Origin: a marine gamma proteobacterium HTCC2143
Lineage (GTDB): Bacteria > Pseudomonadota > Gammaproteobacteria > Pseudomonadales > Dasaniaceae
Assembly (NCBI GenBank): GCA_000169075.1
Contig: AAVT01000001.1
Location: 757,201 to 821,200, forward strand
Reading direction: 5' to 3'
DNA length: 64,000 nt
The translations under genes and the position numbers were made by a program. Positions 26,470-36,063 of the stretch are shown piece after piece. Positions within the stretch are counted from its first letter, which is position 1, and each line of letters opens with the position of its first letter. Below the pieces are notes generated by a model. The model ran no database searches. It saw nothing but the letters and a program-made list of their open reading frames with translations, and had not been told where the DNA came from.

Positions 26470-26949
26470 GTGGTGCAGAAAAAATACACAGTAGATTTGG
26501 CGGGACAATTGGCAGAATGTGAGGCGAACTACGCTCGCATCATGCAACTATTGCCGAACATGGGTACCCAGGATCACCGTGTGTTTACTGTTGATCTGGC
26601 GGCGGAACGGCAGGTTCAATTTCATATTGAGGTTCGAGAGCGCTGTAAATACACTACCATGGTCGATGTTATCCAAACGACTGACTTTAGTGATGCGCAG
26701 CCCTGGGCCATTGCCCCTCGATTTTCGCTGCGGGTTTATCACGATGCCAAGATGGCGGAGGTGATTGCCTTCGATCGCCATCACCGCCTGCGCGCCAGTT
26801 ATGAATACCCTAATGACAAAATGTACCAACGTGACGAAAAAATTCAGCTTAATACCTTTCTTGGCGAATGGCTGAGTCATTGCCTTAAGCACGGGCGCGA
26901 GGCGGGCGACTCGACGGATCAACCGCTATTTGCTTCCGCCCCCTCCTAA
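26470..26949 (+). CDS. yqiB: DUF1249 family protein, YqiB-like
   Basis: A protein of 159 residues. VDLAGQLAECEANYARIMQL, ERCKYTTMVDV and LRVYHDAKMAEVIAF are typical of the DUF1249 family, whose biochemical role is not known. It precedes cpdA by three bases, as yqiB does in E. coli. The start is GTG 26470 or the next GTG codon. The nudF gene that normally lies between tolC and yqiB is absent from the 140-base gap upstream. Cytosolic, no membrane segment. Confidence 0.85.
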   Translation: MVQKKYTVDLAGQLAECEANYARIMQLLPNMGTQDHRVFTVDLAAERQVQFHIEVRERCKYTTMVDVIQTTDFSDAQPWAIAPRFSLRVYHDAKMAEVIAFDRHHRLRASYEYPNDKMYQRDEKIQLNTFLGEWLSHCLKHGREAGDSTDQPLFASAPS

Positions 26950-26952
26950 TGA

Positions 26953-27783
26953 TTGAATGAGGCGATAACCTTGCTGGTTCCAATCGATAGCCATCAGCCC
27001 ATCAAACTATTGCAAATTACCGATACGCATCTTGGTGCCCAAGCCGCTGAAACGCTATTAGGCCTTAATACCGACTACAGTCTTGAGCAAGTTGTTGACC
27101 TAGTTCGTCGAGAGCGGCCACACGCGGATTTATTACTGGCGACCGGTGATATATCGTCCTGTGGCGCGGGTCAGTCCTATCACCGCTATCGGCAGTTGAC
27201 CAAGGGTATCGCTGATCAAACGCTGTGGCTCCCGGGTAATCACGACACGGTAGCAGCGATGCGCGAGGCGGCCAAAGACGGTAACGAAATGGCGGGTTGC
27301 GCGACCATCGGCAACTGGCACATCATTATGCTAAATTCCAAAACTCCCGGTAAAGTTGGTGGCAGTCTGAGTGATAAAGAACTGGCGAAGTTGAGGGTGG
27401 GCTTGCAGCAGAGTCGAGAGGGCTACGCGTTGGTCTGCCTTCACCATCACCCAGTCAGTATTGGTTGTGACTGGCTGGACGAACAAAAAGTGTCCAATGC
27501 GGAGACGTTGTTTTCGGTGCTGGATGAGTTTACTCACGTCAGAGGTTTATTGTGGGGTCATGTGCATCAACAAATCGACCAGCAGCGTAATGGTGTGAAA
27601 CTGATGGCAACGCCTTCAACCTGTATACAGTTTGCCGCCGATAGTGCTGACTTTAAGTTGGACCGGTTGAGCCCAGGATATCGATGGTTAGATTTACAGG
27701 AAAATGGTGACATTGAGACCGGTGTTTCGCGAGTCAGTGGAGTGGTGTTTGATATTGATTACGACGATTCAAGTGGCTACTAA
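26953..27783 (+). CDS. cpdA: 3',5'-cyclic AMP phosphodiesterase
   Basis: A protein of 276 residues of the calcineurin-like phosphoesterases. All metal-binding motifs are visible: LQITDTHLG, LLATGDISSCG, LPGNHDTV, CLHHHPVSIG and GHVHQQI. It hydrolyses cAMP and so sets the activity of CRP-type regulators. It begins at TTG 26953, three bases after yqiB, with no strong ribosome-binding site, implying translational coupling. The TTG start places ITDTHLG where it lies in known CpdA proteins. Gene order yqiB-cpdA-yqiA-parE supports the identity. Confidence 0.93.
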   Translation: MNEAITLLVPIDSHQPIKLLQITDTHLGAQAAETLLGLNTDYSLEQVVDLVRRERPHADLLLATGDISSCGAGQSYHRYRQLTKGIADQTLWLPGNHDTVAAMREAAKDGNEMAGCATIGNWHIIMLNSKTPGKVGGSLSDKELAKLRVGLQQSREGYALVCLHHHPVSIGCDWLDEQKVSNAETLFSVLDEFTHVRGLLWGHVHQQIDQQRNGVKLMATPSTCIQFAADSADFKLDRLSPGYRWLDLQENGDIETGVSRVSGVVFDIDYDDSSGY

Positions 27784-27866
27784 ATTCACGTAGCTTAAGC
27801 GTGTATTTAGCGGTATCCTGCCATCAGTCCATTTGTTTCTCTGTTTTTGCTTTGAGCATAATTTTA

Positions 27867-28460
27867 ATGCCAGCACCATTGCGCCCATTATTAATTTACG
27901 TTCACGGATTCCAAAGTTCTTCGCAGGCGGAAAAAGCCCAAGAAACGCGGTCGTTTTTGGAAAAGCAGGGTTTATCGATCGATTTTGCGGCCCCAACGCT
28001 GTCTAATTATCCGCTGGAAAGTTACCGCCAGCTGCAGGTGCTGATCGAGCAGAATCAGCCGCGGCAGATGGCACTGATGGGCAGCTCAATGGGGGGGTTC
28101 ACCGTCACAGCGTTGGCGCAGCATTACGGATTGCCGGCTGTTATTATCAACCCAGCGGTACGGCCTTATGAATTGATGAACTCCCTGCTGGGGCATCATA
28201 CCAACCCATATACCGGTGTTACCTTCACTTTACGAGATCGGCATGTGGAAGAATTACAACACATGGAAGTGGTTAAAATTAATCACCCGTCGCGCTTATT
28301 GGTGTTGTTGCAAACTGGTGACGAAGTACTGGACTACCAAAAAGCGGTTGAATTCTACGGTGCTTGTCCGCAGGTAGTCGAAGAGGGTGGCGATCATCGC
28401 TTCCAGAATTTTGAAAAACATTTACCTGACGTTATTAAATTTTTAGAATTGGCGTCTTAA
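27867..28460 (+). CDS. yqiA: YqiA family esterase (alpha/beta hydrolase)
   Basis: About 197 residues from ATG 27867; the frame upstream of that to 27801 is not family-like. LLIYVHGFQSSSQAEKAQ is the oxyanion-hole start, GSSMGGF the nucleophile elbow, and GGDHRFQNF holds the catalytic histidine; INPAVRPYELM is characteristic of YqiA. YqiA acts on short-chain acyl esters in vitro; its physiological role is unclear. It lies between cpdA and parE, the conserved order. Confidence 0.9.
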   Translation: MPAPLRPLLIYVHGFQSSSQAEKAQETRSFLEKQGLSIDFAAPTLSNYPLESYRQLQVLIEQNQPRQMALMGSSMGGFTVTALAQHYGLPAVIINPAVRPYELMNSLLGHHTNPYTGVTFTLRDRHVEELQHMEVVKINHPSRLLVLLQTGDEVLDYQKAVEFYGACPQVVEEGGDHRFQNFEKHLPDVIKFLELAS

Positions 28461-28487
28461 CTTTAATCCATAACGAATCGATCATTA

Positions 28488-30371
28488 ATGTCTGATTATA
28501 ATGCAGGATCCATCGAGGTCTTAACAGGGCTTGATCCGGTGCGCAAACGCCCGGGTATGTACACGGAAACCACCAGGCCAAATCATTTGGCTCAAGAGGT
28601 CATTGATAATAGTGTTGATGAGGCGCTGGCGGGTTTTGCCCATCAAATAGATGTCATCATGCACAAAGACGGATCGCTGACCTGCAGTGATGACGGCCGC
28701 GGCATGCCTGTGGATATGCATCCGGAACAGAAGAAGCCAGGGGTAGAAGTTATTCTTACTACACTGCATGCGGGTGGCAAATTCAATAGCGACAATTACC
28801 AGTTTTCCGGTGGTTTGCATGGCGTCGGTGTATCGGTGGTTAATGCCTTGTCAAAATTGTTGGAAATCACCATTCGTAGGGATGGTGAAGTCTATAAAAT
28901 GGAGTTTAAGAACGGCGATAAATCCAAAGATCTCGAAGTGATTGATAGCTGTGGCAAACGTAACACCGGCACTAGTATTCGTTTCACACCTGATGGCTCC
29001 TATTTTGATTCAGCAAAATTTTCTGTGGCCAGAATGAAACATGTTTTGCGGGCCAAGGCTGTTTTATGTCCTGGCTTACGCGTCACATGCTTAGATGAAG
29101 CTAGCGGCGAGAAGGAAGAGTGGCATTATGAGGATGGTCTCAGAGACTACATGGTCGCCAGCACTCACGGTTGGGAAACATTACCCAAAGAGCCTTTTAT
29201 AGGAAGCTTTTCTGGCAGCAACGAAGGGGTTGATTGGGCGGTTCAATGGTTGCCAGAGGGCGGTGAGTTAACAACTGAATCCTACGTTAATTTAATCCCG
29301 ACAGCTCAGGGCGGAACACACGTTAACGGCTTGCGCACGGGTTTATTGGAAGCTATTCGGGAGTTTTGTGAGTTTAGGAGTTTACTACCTCGCGGTATCA
29401 AATTGTCGCCCGACGATATTTGGGATAAGTGTTGCTATGTGCTTTCCTCCAAGTTGGAAGATCCGCAATTTTCCGGTCAAACTAAAGAGCGACTGAGTTC
29501 TCGTGAGGCTGCAGCCTTTGTATCTGGCGTCGCCAAAGATTCTTTCAGTTTGTGGCTGAATCAGCACACTGAAGACGCGGAAAAATTGGCCGATATGTGC
29601 ATTAATAATGCCCAATCTCGGATGAAAAAATCGAAAAAAGTGGCTCGCAAGAAAGTCACTTCGGGTCCCGCTTTGCCGGGAAAATTGGCTGATTGTTCGG
29701 GCAACGATGTCGAGCGTGGGGAGCTTTTTTTGGTTGAAGGTGACTCCGCTGGGGGCTCCGCTAAGCAGGGCCGCGATAGACAGTATCAAGCGATTTTGCC
29801 GCTGCGAGGCAAAATTCTTAACACTTGGGAAATTGATTCGCAGGAAATTTTAGCGTCCGAAGAGGTTCACAATATCGCGGTTGCCATTGGTGTCGATCCA
29901 GCGTCAGACGATCTCTCTGGCTTACGCTACCATAAAGTGTGTATTCTCGCCGATGCTGATTCTGATGGTTTGCACATTGCCACGTTGATCTGCGCACTTT
30001 TTGTTCGCCACTTTAGACCCCTGGTCCAAGCCGGTCATGTTTTTGTAGCGATGCCTCCTCTGTACAGAATCGATGTGGGTAAAGATGTTTACTACGCTCT
30101 GGATGACAGCGAAAAACAGGGTATTCTGGACCGCATAGAAGCCGAAAATAAAAAAGGCAAAGTCAATGTTCAGCGGTTTAAGGGGTTGGGTGAAATGAAT
30201 CCGCTGCAATTGCGTGAAACCGTGATGAGCGGTGATACTCGCCGACTGGTGCGATTATCCATTGAATCTGGCGATGAGACCAACCAACTGATGGATATGT
30301 TGCTGGCCAAAAAACGCTCTGGGGATCGCAAAATTTGGTTGGAAGAAAAAGGTAACTTGGCTGAGGTTTAA
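28488..30371 (+). CDS. parE: DNA topoisomerase IV subunit B
   Basis: A protein of 627 residues, normal for ParE. The GHKL ATPase has VIDNSVDEALAG, DDGRGMPVD and GGLHGVGVSVVNALS; the TOPRIM domain has LVEGDSAGGSAKQGRD and LADADSDGLH; RFKGLGEMNPLQL is near the end. It is the ATPase half of the enzyme that unlinks replicated chromosomes; the partner parC is not in the window. The start at ATG 28488 begins with NAGSIEVLTGLDPVRKRPG, as in the family. Confidence 0.97.
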   Translation: MSDYNAGSIEVLTGLDPVRKRPGMYTETTRPNHLAQEVIDNSVDEALAGFAHQIDVIMHKDGSLTCSDDGRGMPVDMHPEQKKPGVEVILTTLHAGGKFNSDNYQFSGGLHGVGVSVVNALSKLLEITIRRDGEVYKMEFKNGDKSKDLEVIDSCGKRNTGTSIRFTPDGSYFDSAKFSVARMKHVLRAKAVLCPGLRVTCLDEASGEKEEWHYEDGLRDYMVASTHGWETLPKEPFIGSFSGSNEGVDWAVQWLPEGGELTTESYVNLIPTAQGGTHVNGLRTGLLEAIREFCEFRSLLPRGIKLSPDDIWDKCCYVLSSKLEDPQFSGQTKERLSSREAAAFVSGVAKDSFSLWLNQHTEDAEKLADMCINNAQSRMKKSKKVARKKVTSGPALPGKLADCSGNDVERGELFLVEGDSAGGSAKQGRDRQYQAILPLRGKILNTWEIDSQEILASEEVHNIAVAIGVDPASDDLSGLRYHKVCILADADSDGLHIATLICALFVRHFRPLVQAGHVFVAMPPLYRIDVGKDVYYALDDSEKQGILDRIEAENKKGKVNVQRFKGLGEMNPLQLRETVMSGDTRRLVRLSIESGDETNQLMDMLLAKKRSGDRKIWLEEKGNLAEV

Positions 30372-30427
30372 TGGCGCCGTAAATGGTCCCAGCCGGAGAA
30401 TTGACAATCGCTAAAAGCGGTTGGCGA

Positions 30428-31795
30428 TTAAGCAGCTAAGTTGGAGACCATAATTTCTAGTTCTTCAGCTGACTCCAGCATGGTGATAATAGCGTCCTCG
30501 GCTCTCTCTGGATCTAGCTGCAAACGTGCATATAATCCTGCTGGAATATCAACCAGCGGAGCGTCACCCATGCCGTGCTTGCGCAATAGCCGCTTGGCGA
30601 TAAATAGTAAATTTGCGTATGCACCGTGCTGTTGATCAAATTCAACGTCATTTTGAAAGCGTAGAGCTGAACTGACCTCTTCCGGCATATCCCACAAACG
30701 CATTAGCCATGAGCCTAGCTGATCACGATCTACGCCTAATAAATGCCGCTCAATATGGCAGTGATTGGAATACGGGTTTGCTTCCTGATAGCGGCAAATG
30801 TTGGAAAAATAAGGGGGGAAAACTTCCGCTAAAATAAGATAACCAAAATTGTGCAGCAATCCGGACAGATAGGCGATTCCCATGTTGGGCCTGTCTCTGG
30901 CGGGTATCGCTCCGACCAGAGCTTCTATTGCGGTAGCCGTGTAAATGGCCTGCTCCCAATAGGGAGTAAAGCCTTGGGCGCTATCTTTTGGCAGACTTAA
31001 TGTCTTACCAAGCGCCAGTCCTAAGGCTAAGTTTAGAACTAGATCAAATCCCAATACTCTGACTATTGCATCGTGAACTGATTTGATTTCTCCTGGAGCC
31101 GCGTAGTAAGGCGATGTCGCCCAGCTGACTACCTGAGCCGCAAGAGGAGGGTCGCTTTCAACAATATCGGTTAGATCTTGAATGTTGGCGTCAGGATTGA
31201 TTCGTAATTTAAGGATTCGTTGTGCGGTCTCCGGCATGGGTGGAAACTCTACAGTGTCTTGCAGTCGTTGCTTAATCCGCAATTGGGTAAAATTTGCGAT
31301 TGCCATGGTGATCTGATTTACATCATTGACACCTTCTAGCGATGAGGTCACAAGTTCAGACTCGAGTACGGTATAAGTGCCAGTCTGTGCATCACCAATC
31401 AGATTGCGAAATTGTTCATTGTTGATGGTGATCACGTAGTGTTTGCTACCTGAATCGAGGGTTAACTCGGTAGTATCAAGAAGTCGCTGGTCGACAATGA
31501 GTTCCAAACCTAAGACGGTCGGTATGGTGGTCAACCGTTCCAATGTGAGTTGGTCACAGATAGATGCAATGGCGGCAGGGCTGACCACGCTAAGTTGCCG
31601 CTGGGTGAGTCGACAGAGTGCCTCAACGTCAAGGATACTATCGCCGCTGTAAATCGCTTGTAATTTGCCGTGCTGATCCTCAAATATAGTTGTTTTGGCG
31701 TCGCCAAAATGGCCATCGCTGGCGACGGCCTCGCTAATGCCAAAAACGCTATTTTGTTGGCTCAGTCGTTCTTCTATGATTGCCGCAACAGGCAT
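30428..31795 (-). CDS. HDOD-domain signalling protein with N-terminal YbaK-like domain
   Basis: A protein of 455 residues. Residues about 5-150 resemble the YbaK/aminoacyl-tRNA deacylase fold (MPVAAIIEERLSQ, SPAAIASICDQ, TLDSGSKHYVITI). Residues about 190-400 form an HDOD domain (FPPMPETAQRILKL, IVESDPPLAAQVVSWA, GLLHNFGYLILAEV). HDOD proteins lack phosphodiesterase residues and act in signalling scaffolds. This domain pair is seen in Pseudomonas-like genomes; its function is not settled. Monocistronic, convergent with parE. Confidence 0.83.
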   Translation of the reverse strand: MPVAAIIEERLSQQNSVFGISEAVASDGHFGDAKTTIFEDQHGKLQAIYSGDSILDVEALCRLTQRQLSVVSPAAIASICDQLTLERLTTIPTVLGLELIVDQRLLDTTELTLDSGSKHYVITINNEQFRNLIGDAQTGTYTVLESELVTSSLEGVNDVNQITMAIANFTQLRIKQRLQDTVEFPPMPETAQRILKLRINPDANIQDLTDIVESDPPLAAQVVSWATSPYYAAPGEIKSVHDAIVRVLGFDLVLNLALGLALGKTLSLPKDSAQGFTPYWEQAIYTATAIEALVGAIPARDRPNMGIAYLSGLLHNFGYLILAEVFPPYFSNICRYQEANPYSNHCHIERHLLGVDRDQLGSWLMRLWDMPEEVSSALRFQNDVEFDQQHGAYANLLFIAKRLLRKHGMGDAPLVDIPAGLYARLQLDPERAEDAIITMLESAEELEIMVSNLAA

Positions 31796-31945
31796 TTGGT
31801 GCTCCTTAGTTATAACGGACTATCTTCCGCTATGGGGTCATGCCTGTTTAACCGCACGTTATCGGTGCTAGATTTTTTGCCATATACACCAAGAATTGTA
31901 GACCATTTTTCTATCCGCGAGGAATGTAACGACGTTAGGTAGTAA

Positions 31946-31979
31946 CCTATCAAAAACTGATAGGAAAAATCCTGATAGG
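31946..31979. repeat. Three-copy TGATAGG/CCTATCA repeat downstream of recG
   Basis: CCTATCA at 31946-31952, TGATAGG at 31958-31964 and TGATAGG again at 31973-31979 allow two alternative hairpins; AGGT-agta-ACCT lies just to the left. On the minus strand the set falls right after the recG stop. There is only a short T-run, so an intrinsic terminator is uncertain; a protein-binding site is the alternative. Confidence 0.45.
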
Positions 31980-31986
31980 AGGCGGA

Positions 31987-34080
31987 TTACACCTGTGCGT
32001 ATTGTTCGCCGTCGGCAATCCAGCGCTGGATTAGCGGATTAACCGCAACGGGATGGTCGTTGATCATTTGTCTTGCTAAGATGTTTACAGCTTCGAGCAG
32101 GTGACTATCTCGTTCAAGGTTGGCAATACGAAGTTGCATAAGCCCAGTTTGACGGGTGCCTAATAGCTCTCCAGGTCCTCTTAACTCCAGATCTTTTTCT
32201 GCAATCACAAAGCCGTCGCTACTCTGCCTCATTATTTGTAGTCGCTGTTTGCCTAACTTCCCAAGTGGTGCTTGATACATCAACACGCAGTGACTAGCGG
32301 TAGGCCCTCTGCCCACTCTGCCGCGCAGTTGGTGGAGTTGTGATAGCCCCAGTCGTTCTGCGTTTTCGATGATCATCAGACTGGCATTCGGAACGTCCAC
32401 ACCCACTTCGATGACAGTGGTGGCGACTAGCAGATCAATTTGATTGGCCTTAAATGCAGCCATGATGCTTTCTTTTTCACTGGGCTTCATACGTCCGTGA
32501 ATCAAGGCAACCTTTATATCGGGCAATGCCAATTTCAACTGCTCACAGGTATCTTCTGCGGCTTGTGCTTCGAGCGTATCAGATTCTTCAATCAGCGTGC
32601 ACACCCAATAGGTTTGGCGGCCTTCCACGCAAGCATTACGCACCCTGTCGATAATTTGACTGCGACGGTTATTATCGATAACCACCGTGCTGATAGGTGT
32701 TCTTCCCGGGGGCAATTCATCGATGACCGAGGTGTCCAAGTCAGCATAGGCACTCATCGCCAAGGTGCGGGGTATTGGCGTCGCTGTCATGATCAGCTGA
32801 TGTGGTTGGCCGATATCCTGGTTCGCTTTTTCTTTTAGGGCGAGTCGCTGGTGGACGCCAAATCGGTGCTGCTCGTCAATGACAGCTAATCCTAGTCGGG
32901 CGAAAACGACCTCCTGCTGAAATAGTGCGTGAGTGCCGACAATAATATCGACACTGTGTTCAGCAATAGCTTTGAGTTGTTGTTGGCGCTGTTTTCCTTT
33001 GACTTTGCCACTTAGCCAGCCAATATCCAATCCGAGTGGAGTCATCCACCGAGTAAAGTTTGCTAAATGTTGCTCGGCCAGTATCTCGGTGGGCGCCATA
33101 ATCGCAACTTGATAGCCGCTGGCGGCGGCATTAAGTGCCGCCAATGCTGCAACGACGGTTTTTCCTGAGCCAACATCTCCCTGAACAAGCCTAAGCATCG
33201 GTTTGGCACTGCTCATATCCCGGTCAATTTCAGCGGCGACTCGTTGCTGAGCCCTAGTGAAATCGAATCCCAGTTGGTGCAAAAAACGCTGATTGAGATC
33301 GCTGTTCTTGGCAATAGGCGGCGCTCCGTGTTTTAGGGTTTGATTGCGCAGCTTGAGTAGACTGAGATTGTGAGCAAGCAGCTCCTCAAATGCTAGCTGT
33401 TGTTGATAAGCATGTTTGCCTTCGCGCAGTAATTCAACAGGTGCATCGATTGGTGGAGAGTGCAAATACTGTAAGGCATGTTCGAGGCTTATTGGGAGCG
33501 TATCGCCGATATTGAAACTTTGTGGAAGCCATTCAATCAGAGTGTTAGGCTGCAGCATGGTTAATGCTTGCAGTGCTAACTTGCGCCAACCTTGCTGGCT
33601 TAAGCCTTCGCTGCTTGGGTAGATGGGCGTTAATGATTGCTCATTAGGTTCCGGGTTTAGTGGATCAACGGCGTGGTATTCGGGGTGGTACATTTCCAGA
33701 CCACTAGCACCTCGGCGGGCCTCACCAAAACATCGTAATGTTACTCCGTTAGTTAGATTTTCTTTTTGGGCTGCACTAAAATGAAAAAATCGCAAAGTTA
33801 CTGTGCCGGTATGATCCTGCAGCCGGCAAACCAGGCTGCGGCGGCGACCAAAAGCAATGTCGGCAGCTCGTACTTCGCCCTCAATGACCGCGTCTATTCC
33901 TGGTTGCAGAGCGCCAATAGGCGTTATTCGAGTACGGTCTTGATAGCGCAGCGGCAGATGGAACAGTAAATCCTGTACGGTATGAATACCCAAGCCAGCA
34001 AGCTTGTCAGCCATTTTTGGGCCAACGCCCTTTAATTCCCGAACGTTGACCTGATCCAGTGTGCTGTTGGGTCTACTCAT
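31987..34080 (-). CDS. recG: ATP-dependent DNA helicase RecG
   Basis: About 697 residues from ATG 34080, close to the 693 of E. coli; the longer frame to 34107 is rejected because ATG 34080 overlaps the oxyR stop (ATGA). The wedge/OB domain begins VRELKGVGPKMADKLAGLG. Helicase motifs are VQGDVGSGKTVVAALA (Walker A), VIDEQHRFGV (DEQH), MTATPIPRTLA, and the late HQLRGRVGRG. It reverses stalled replication forks and branch-migrates Holliday junctions. Translation appears coupled to oxyR, the same neighbour as in Pseudomonas. Confidence 0.96.
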   Translation of the reverse strand: MSRPNSTLDQVNVRELKGVGPKMADKLAGLGIHTVQDLLFHLPLRYQDRTRITPIGALQPGIDAVIEGEVRAADIAFGRRRSLVCRLQDHTGTVTLRFFHFSAAQKENLTNGVTLRCFGEARRGASGLEMYHPEYHAVDPLNPEPNEQSLTPIYPSSEGLSQQGWRKLALQALTMLQPNTLIEWLPQSFNIGDTLPISLEHALQYLHSPPIDAPVELLREGKHAYQQQLAFEELLAHNLSLLKLRNQTLKHGAPPIAKNSDLNQRFLHQLGFDFTRAQQRVAAEIDRDMSSAKPMLRLVQGDVGSGKTVVAALAALNAAASGYQVAIMAPTEILAEQHLANFTRWMTPLGLDIGWLSGKVKGKQRQQQLKAIAEHSVDIIVGTHALFQQEVVFARLGLAVIDEQHRFGVHQRLALKEKANQDIGQPHQLIMTATPIPRTLAMSAYADLDTSVIDELPPGRTPISTVVIDNNRRSQIIDRVRNACVEGRQTYWVCTLIEESDTLEAQAAEDTCEQLKLALPDIKVALIHGRMKPSEKESIMAAFKANQIDLLVATTVIEVGVDVPNASLMIIENAERLGLSQLHQLRGRVGRGPTASHCVLMYQAPLGKLGKQRLQIMRQSSDGFVIAEKDLELRGPGELLGTRQTGLMQLRIANLERDSHLLEAVNILARQMINDHPVAVNPLIQRWIADGEQYAQV

Positions 34081-35003
34081 TCTCTGATTGTAGTGCCTAG
34101 CTTGCACTGGCGAATGGCCAAACTCAGTGCTTCGATAGCTTGATGACGGGGAAAGCTCGCTCGCCAGGCTAACGCTACTGTGCGCTTAGGGCTCGAATTT
34201 GCAAAAGGTCTAGTGACTAACGAACCGTTGACATATTGATCTAGCTGCGCGGCAGAGGCGGGTAGAATAGTGATGCCGAGGCCTGATGCAACCATATATT
34301 TTAGCGTTTCAAGGGAGCTGCCTTCAACAACCGACTGCAGTGCGTCGTAGTTTTTAATCATGCTTTTTTTCAAGCTTGGGCAGGCTTCTAGTACTTGGTC
34401 GCGAAAGCAGTGCCCTTCTCCGAGCAGAAGTACCTGCTCTTTCTCCAACTGTTTTGCGGTTATCGATTTGCGAGCAGCAAGGTGATGATCCTTGTTGAGT
34501 ACAACCACAAAGGGTTCCTCGTACAAACGCTGGGTCACAACATCGGGTTCGGTAAAAGGCAGTGCGATAACAATGGCATCAAGCTCACCTTGGCGCAATT
34601 TTTTTCTCAGTTCGGCGGTGTAATTTTCTTCAATGTACAGTGGCATTTTTGGCGCATTTTTCTGTAGGCGGGGAACAAAGTGAGGAAATAAATAGGGGCC
34701 GATGGTAAAAATTGCGCCGATTGATAGTGTTGTGCCAAGGGGGTCTTTTCCCTGCTGAGCCAGTTCTTTGATCACACTGGCCTGCTCCAGTACAGTTTGT
34801 GCCTGCTGGATTATCTGTTGCCCCATTGGTGTCGCATTCACTTGATTTCGACTGCGCTCGAACAGGGGGACGTCTAGTTCGTCTTCCAATTTCTTAATGG
34901 CGACACTCAATGTTGGTTGGCTGACAAAGCACTTTTCAGCAGCTTTGCCGAAGTGTTTAGTCTGGTGCAATGCAACGATATATCGCAATTCGGTGAGCGT
35001 CAT
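34077..35003 (-). CDS. oxyR: Hydrogen-peroxide-sensing LysR-type regulator OxyR
   Basis: A protein of 308 residues. The winged helix-turn-helix sits in residues 1-60 (HFGKAAEKCFVSQPTLSVAIKKLE). The redox pair is exactly in register: Cys199 in LLGEGHCFRDQ and Cys208 in VLEACP, which form the disulfide on oxidation. It activates catalase and peroxidase genes. recG overlaps its end by four bases. An imperfect dyad with CTATC and GATAG at 35065-35086 lies upstream and could be an autoregulatory site, but it does not fit the OxyR spacing well. Confidence 0.95.
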   Translation of the reverse strand: MTLTELRYIVALHQTKHFGKAAEKCFVSQPTLSVAIKKLEDELDVPLFERSRNQVNATPMGQQIIQQAQTVLEQASVIKELAQQGKDPLGTTLSIGAIFTIGPYLFPHFVPRLQKNAPKMPLYIEENYTAELRKKLRQGELDAIVIALPFTEPDVVTQRLYEEPFVVVLNKDHHLAARKSITAKQLEKEQVLLLGEGHCFRDQVLEACPSLKKSMIKNYDALQSVVEGSSLETLKYMVASGLGITILPASAAQLDQYVNGSLVTRPFANSSPKRTVALAWRASFPRHQAIEALSLAIRQCKLGTTIRE

Positions 35004-35143
35004 GGTGCGTGTCCAGTATCAATTAATTCAGTAGGTTAATATTTTCTATTGGATGTCGCCATTACTATCGCATAAGTTATTGATAGCGTACTGTTAGCGA
35101 TATATTGAGTGTGCTTAAACTATAGACTATTGGGAGTTATTTT

Positions 35144-35995
35144 TTGTCGACAAATAAGGTACTGATCGTAGGCTGTGGTGACATTGGTATAGCGCTAGGG
35201 CTGCGTCTGGCCGCTTCAGGTAATGAGGTGTGGGGTTTGCGCAGATCAACGCGCTTGCCGGCTCCATTAAAGACAATTACTGCGGATGTCAGTGATGTCC
35301 AAACTCTTGGGGCGCTCATTGAGCTGACATTTGACTATGCCGTGGTCATTCTTACGCCGGACAGTGCTACAGATGAAGCTTATAAGTCGGTTTATGTAGA
35401 TGGTCTGAGCAACGTTTTAGAGCAGCTTAAACAGGCTCGTTCAGTTAAGCGACTGCTGTTTGTGTCAAGTACTAGCGTCTACCATCAAAGTGGTGATGAG
35501 TGGGTCGATGAAAATAGTCTGGTGCAGCCGGAAAATTTTTCCGGCAAACGCCTGCGGCAGGCGGAATTAGTATTAGCAAATAGTGGCATCAATTATTCGA
35601 TCATTCGTTTTGGCGGTATTTATGGGCCAGGTAGACGACGATTAATTGATCAGGTTCGCGCCGGGGTGGGATGTGCCAGAACCCCTGTTAGCTATACTAA
35701 TCGTATTCATCGTGATGATTGTGTTGGCTTCCTGCAGCATCTTATCGTGCTGTGCCAGCAGGGGAAAGAGGTTGATTCACTGTATGTTGGTGTCGATTGT
35801 GAACCGGCAACAATGTGGGATGTTAGACGTTGGCTGGCCGAGAAAATGAATATTGACCCTAGCCAACTGGAGCCGGCGAATACGCGGCGAGGAAATAGCA
35901 AGCGCTGCAGTAATCAGCGTCTACTAGCAACCGGTTATCAGCTGCGCTACCCTAATTACAAGCTAGGCTATGCTGAGATACTCGATAGCTTATAA
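35144..35995 (+). CDS. NAD(P)-binding SDR/epimerase-like protein, YeeZ-like
   Basis: A protein of 283 residues. VLIVGCGDIGIALGLRLAASG binds the dinucleotide; FVSSTSVYHQSGDEWVDE and ENFSGKRLRQAEL occupy the catalytic positions, but the lysine of YxxxK is not flanked by tyrosine (GKRLRQAE), as in YeeZ-type proteins. A ribosome-binding site (GGGAG) precedes TTG 35144. It is divergent from oxyR with 140 bases between. Function unknown; a sugar-nucleotide or quinone-type reductase has been suggested for relatives, not shown. Confidence 0.72.
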   Translation: MSTNKVLIVGCGDIGIALGLRLAASGNEVWGLRRSTRLPAPLKTITADVSDVQTLGALIELTFDYAVVILTPDSATDEAYKSVYVDGLSNVLEQLKQARSVKRLLFVSSTSVYHQSGDEWVDENSLVQPENFSGKRLRQAELVLANSGINYSIIRFGGIYGPGRRRLIDQVRAGVGCARTPVSYTNRIHRDDCVGFLQHLIVLCQQGKEVDSLYVGVDCEPATMWDVRRWLAEKMNIDPSQLEPANTRRGNSKRCSNQRLLATGYQLRYPNYKLGYAEILDSL

Positions 35996-36063
35996 ATGCC
36001 TTGTTGCTACTGGTGAAAAGGTGAATAATAGAATTTGGATCAATTTTAAGAACAGGGCAAAGC

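Noticed and set aside
35046..35086. OxyR-binding site in the oxyR upstream region
   Set aside because: CTAT and ATAG tetrads occur but their spacing (19 and 18 bases) does not fit the four-tetrad pattern with 11-base steps.
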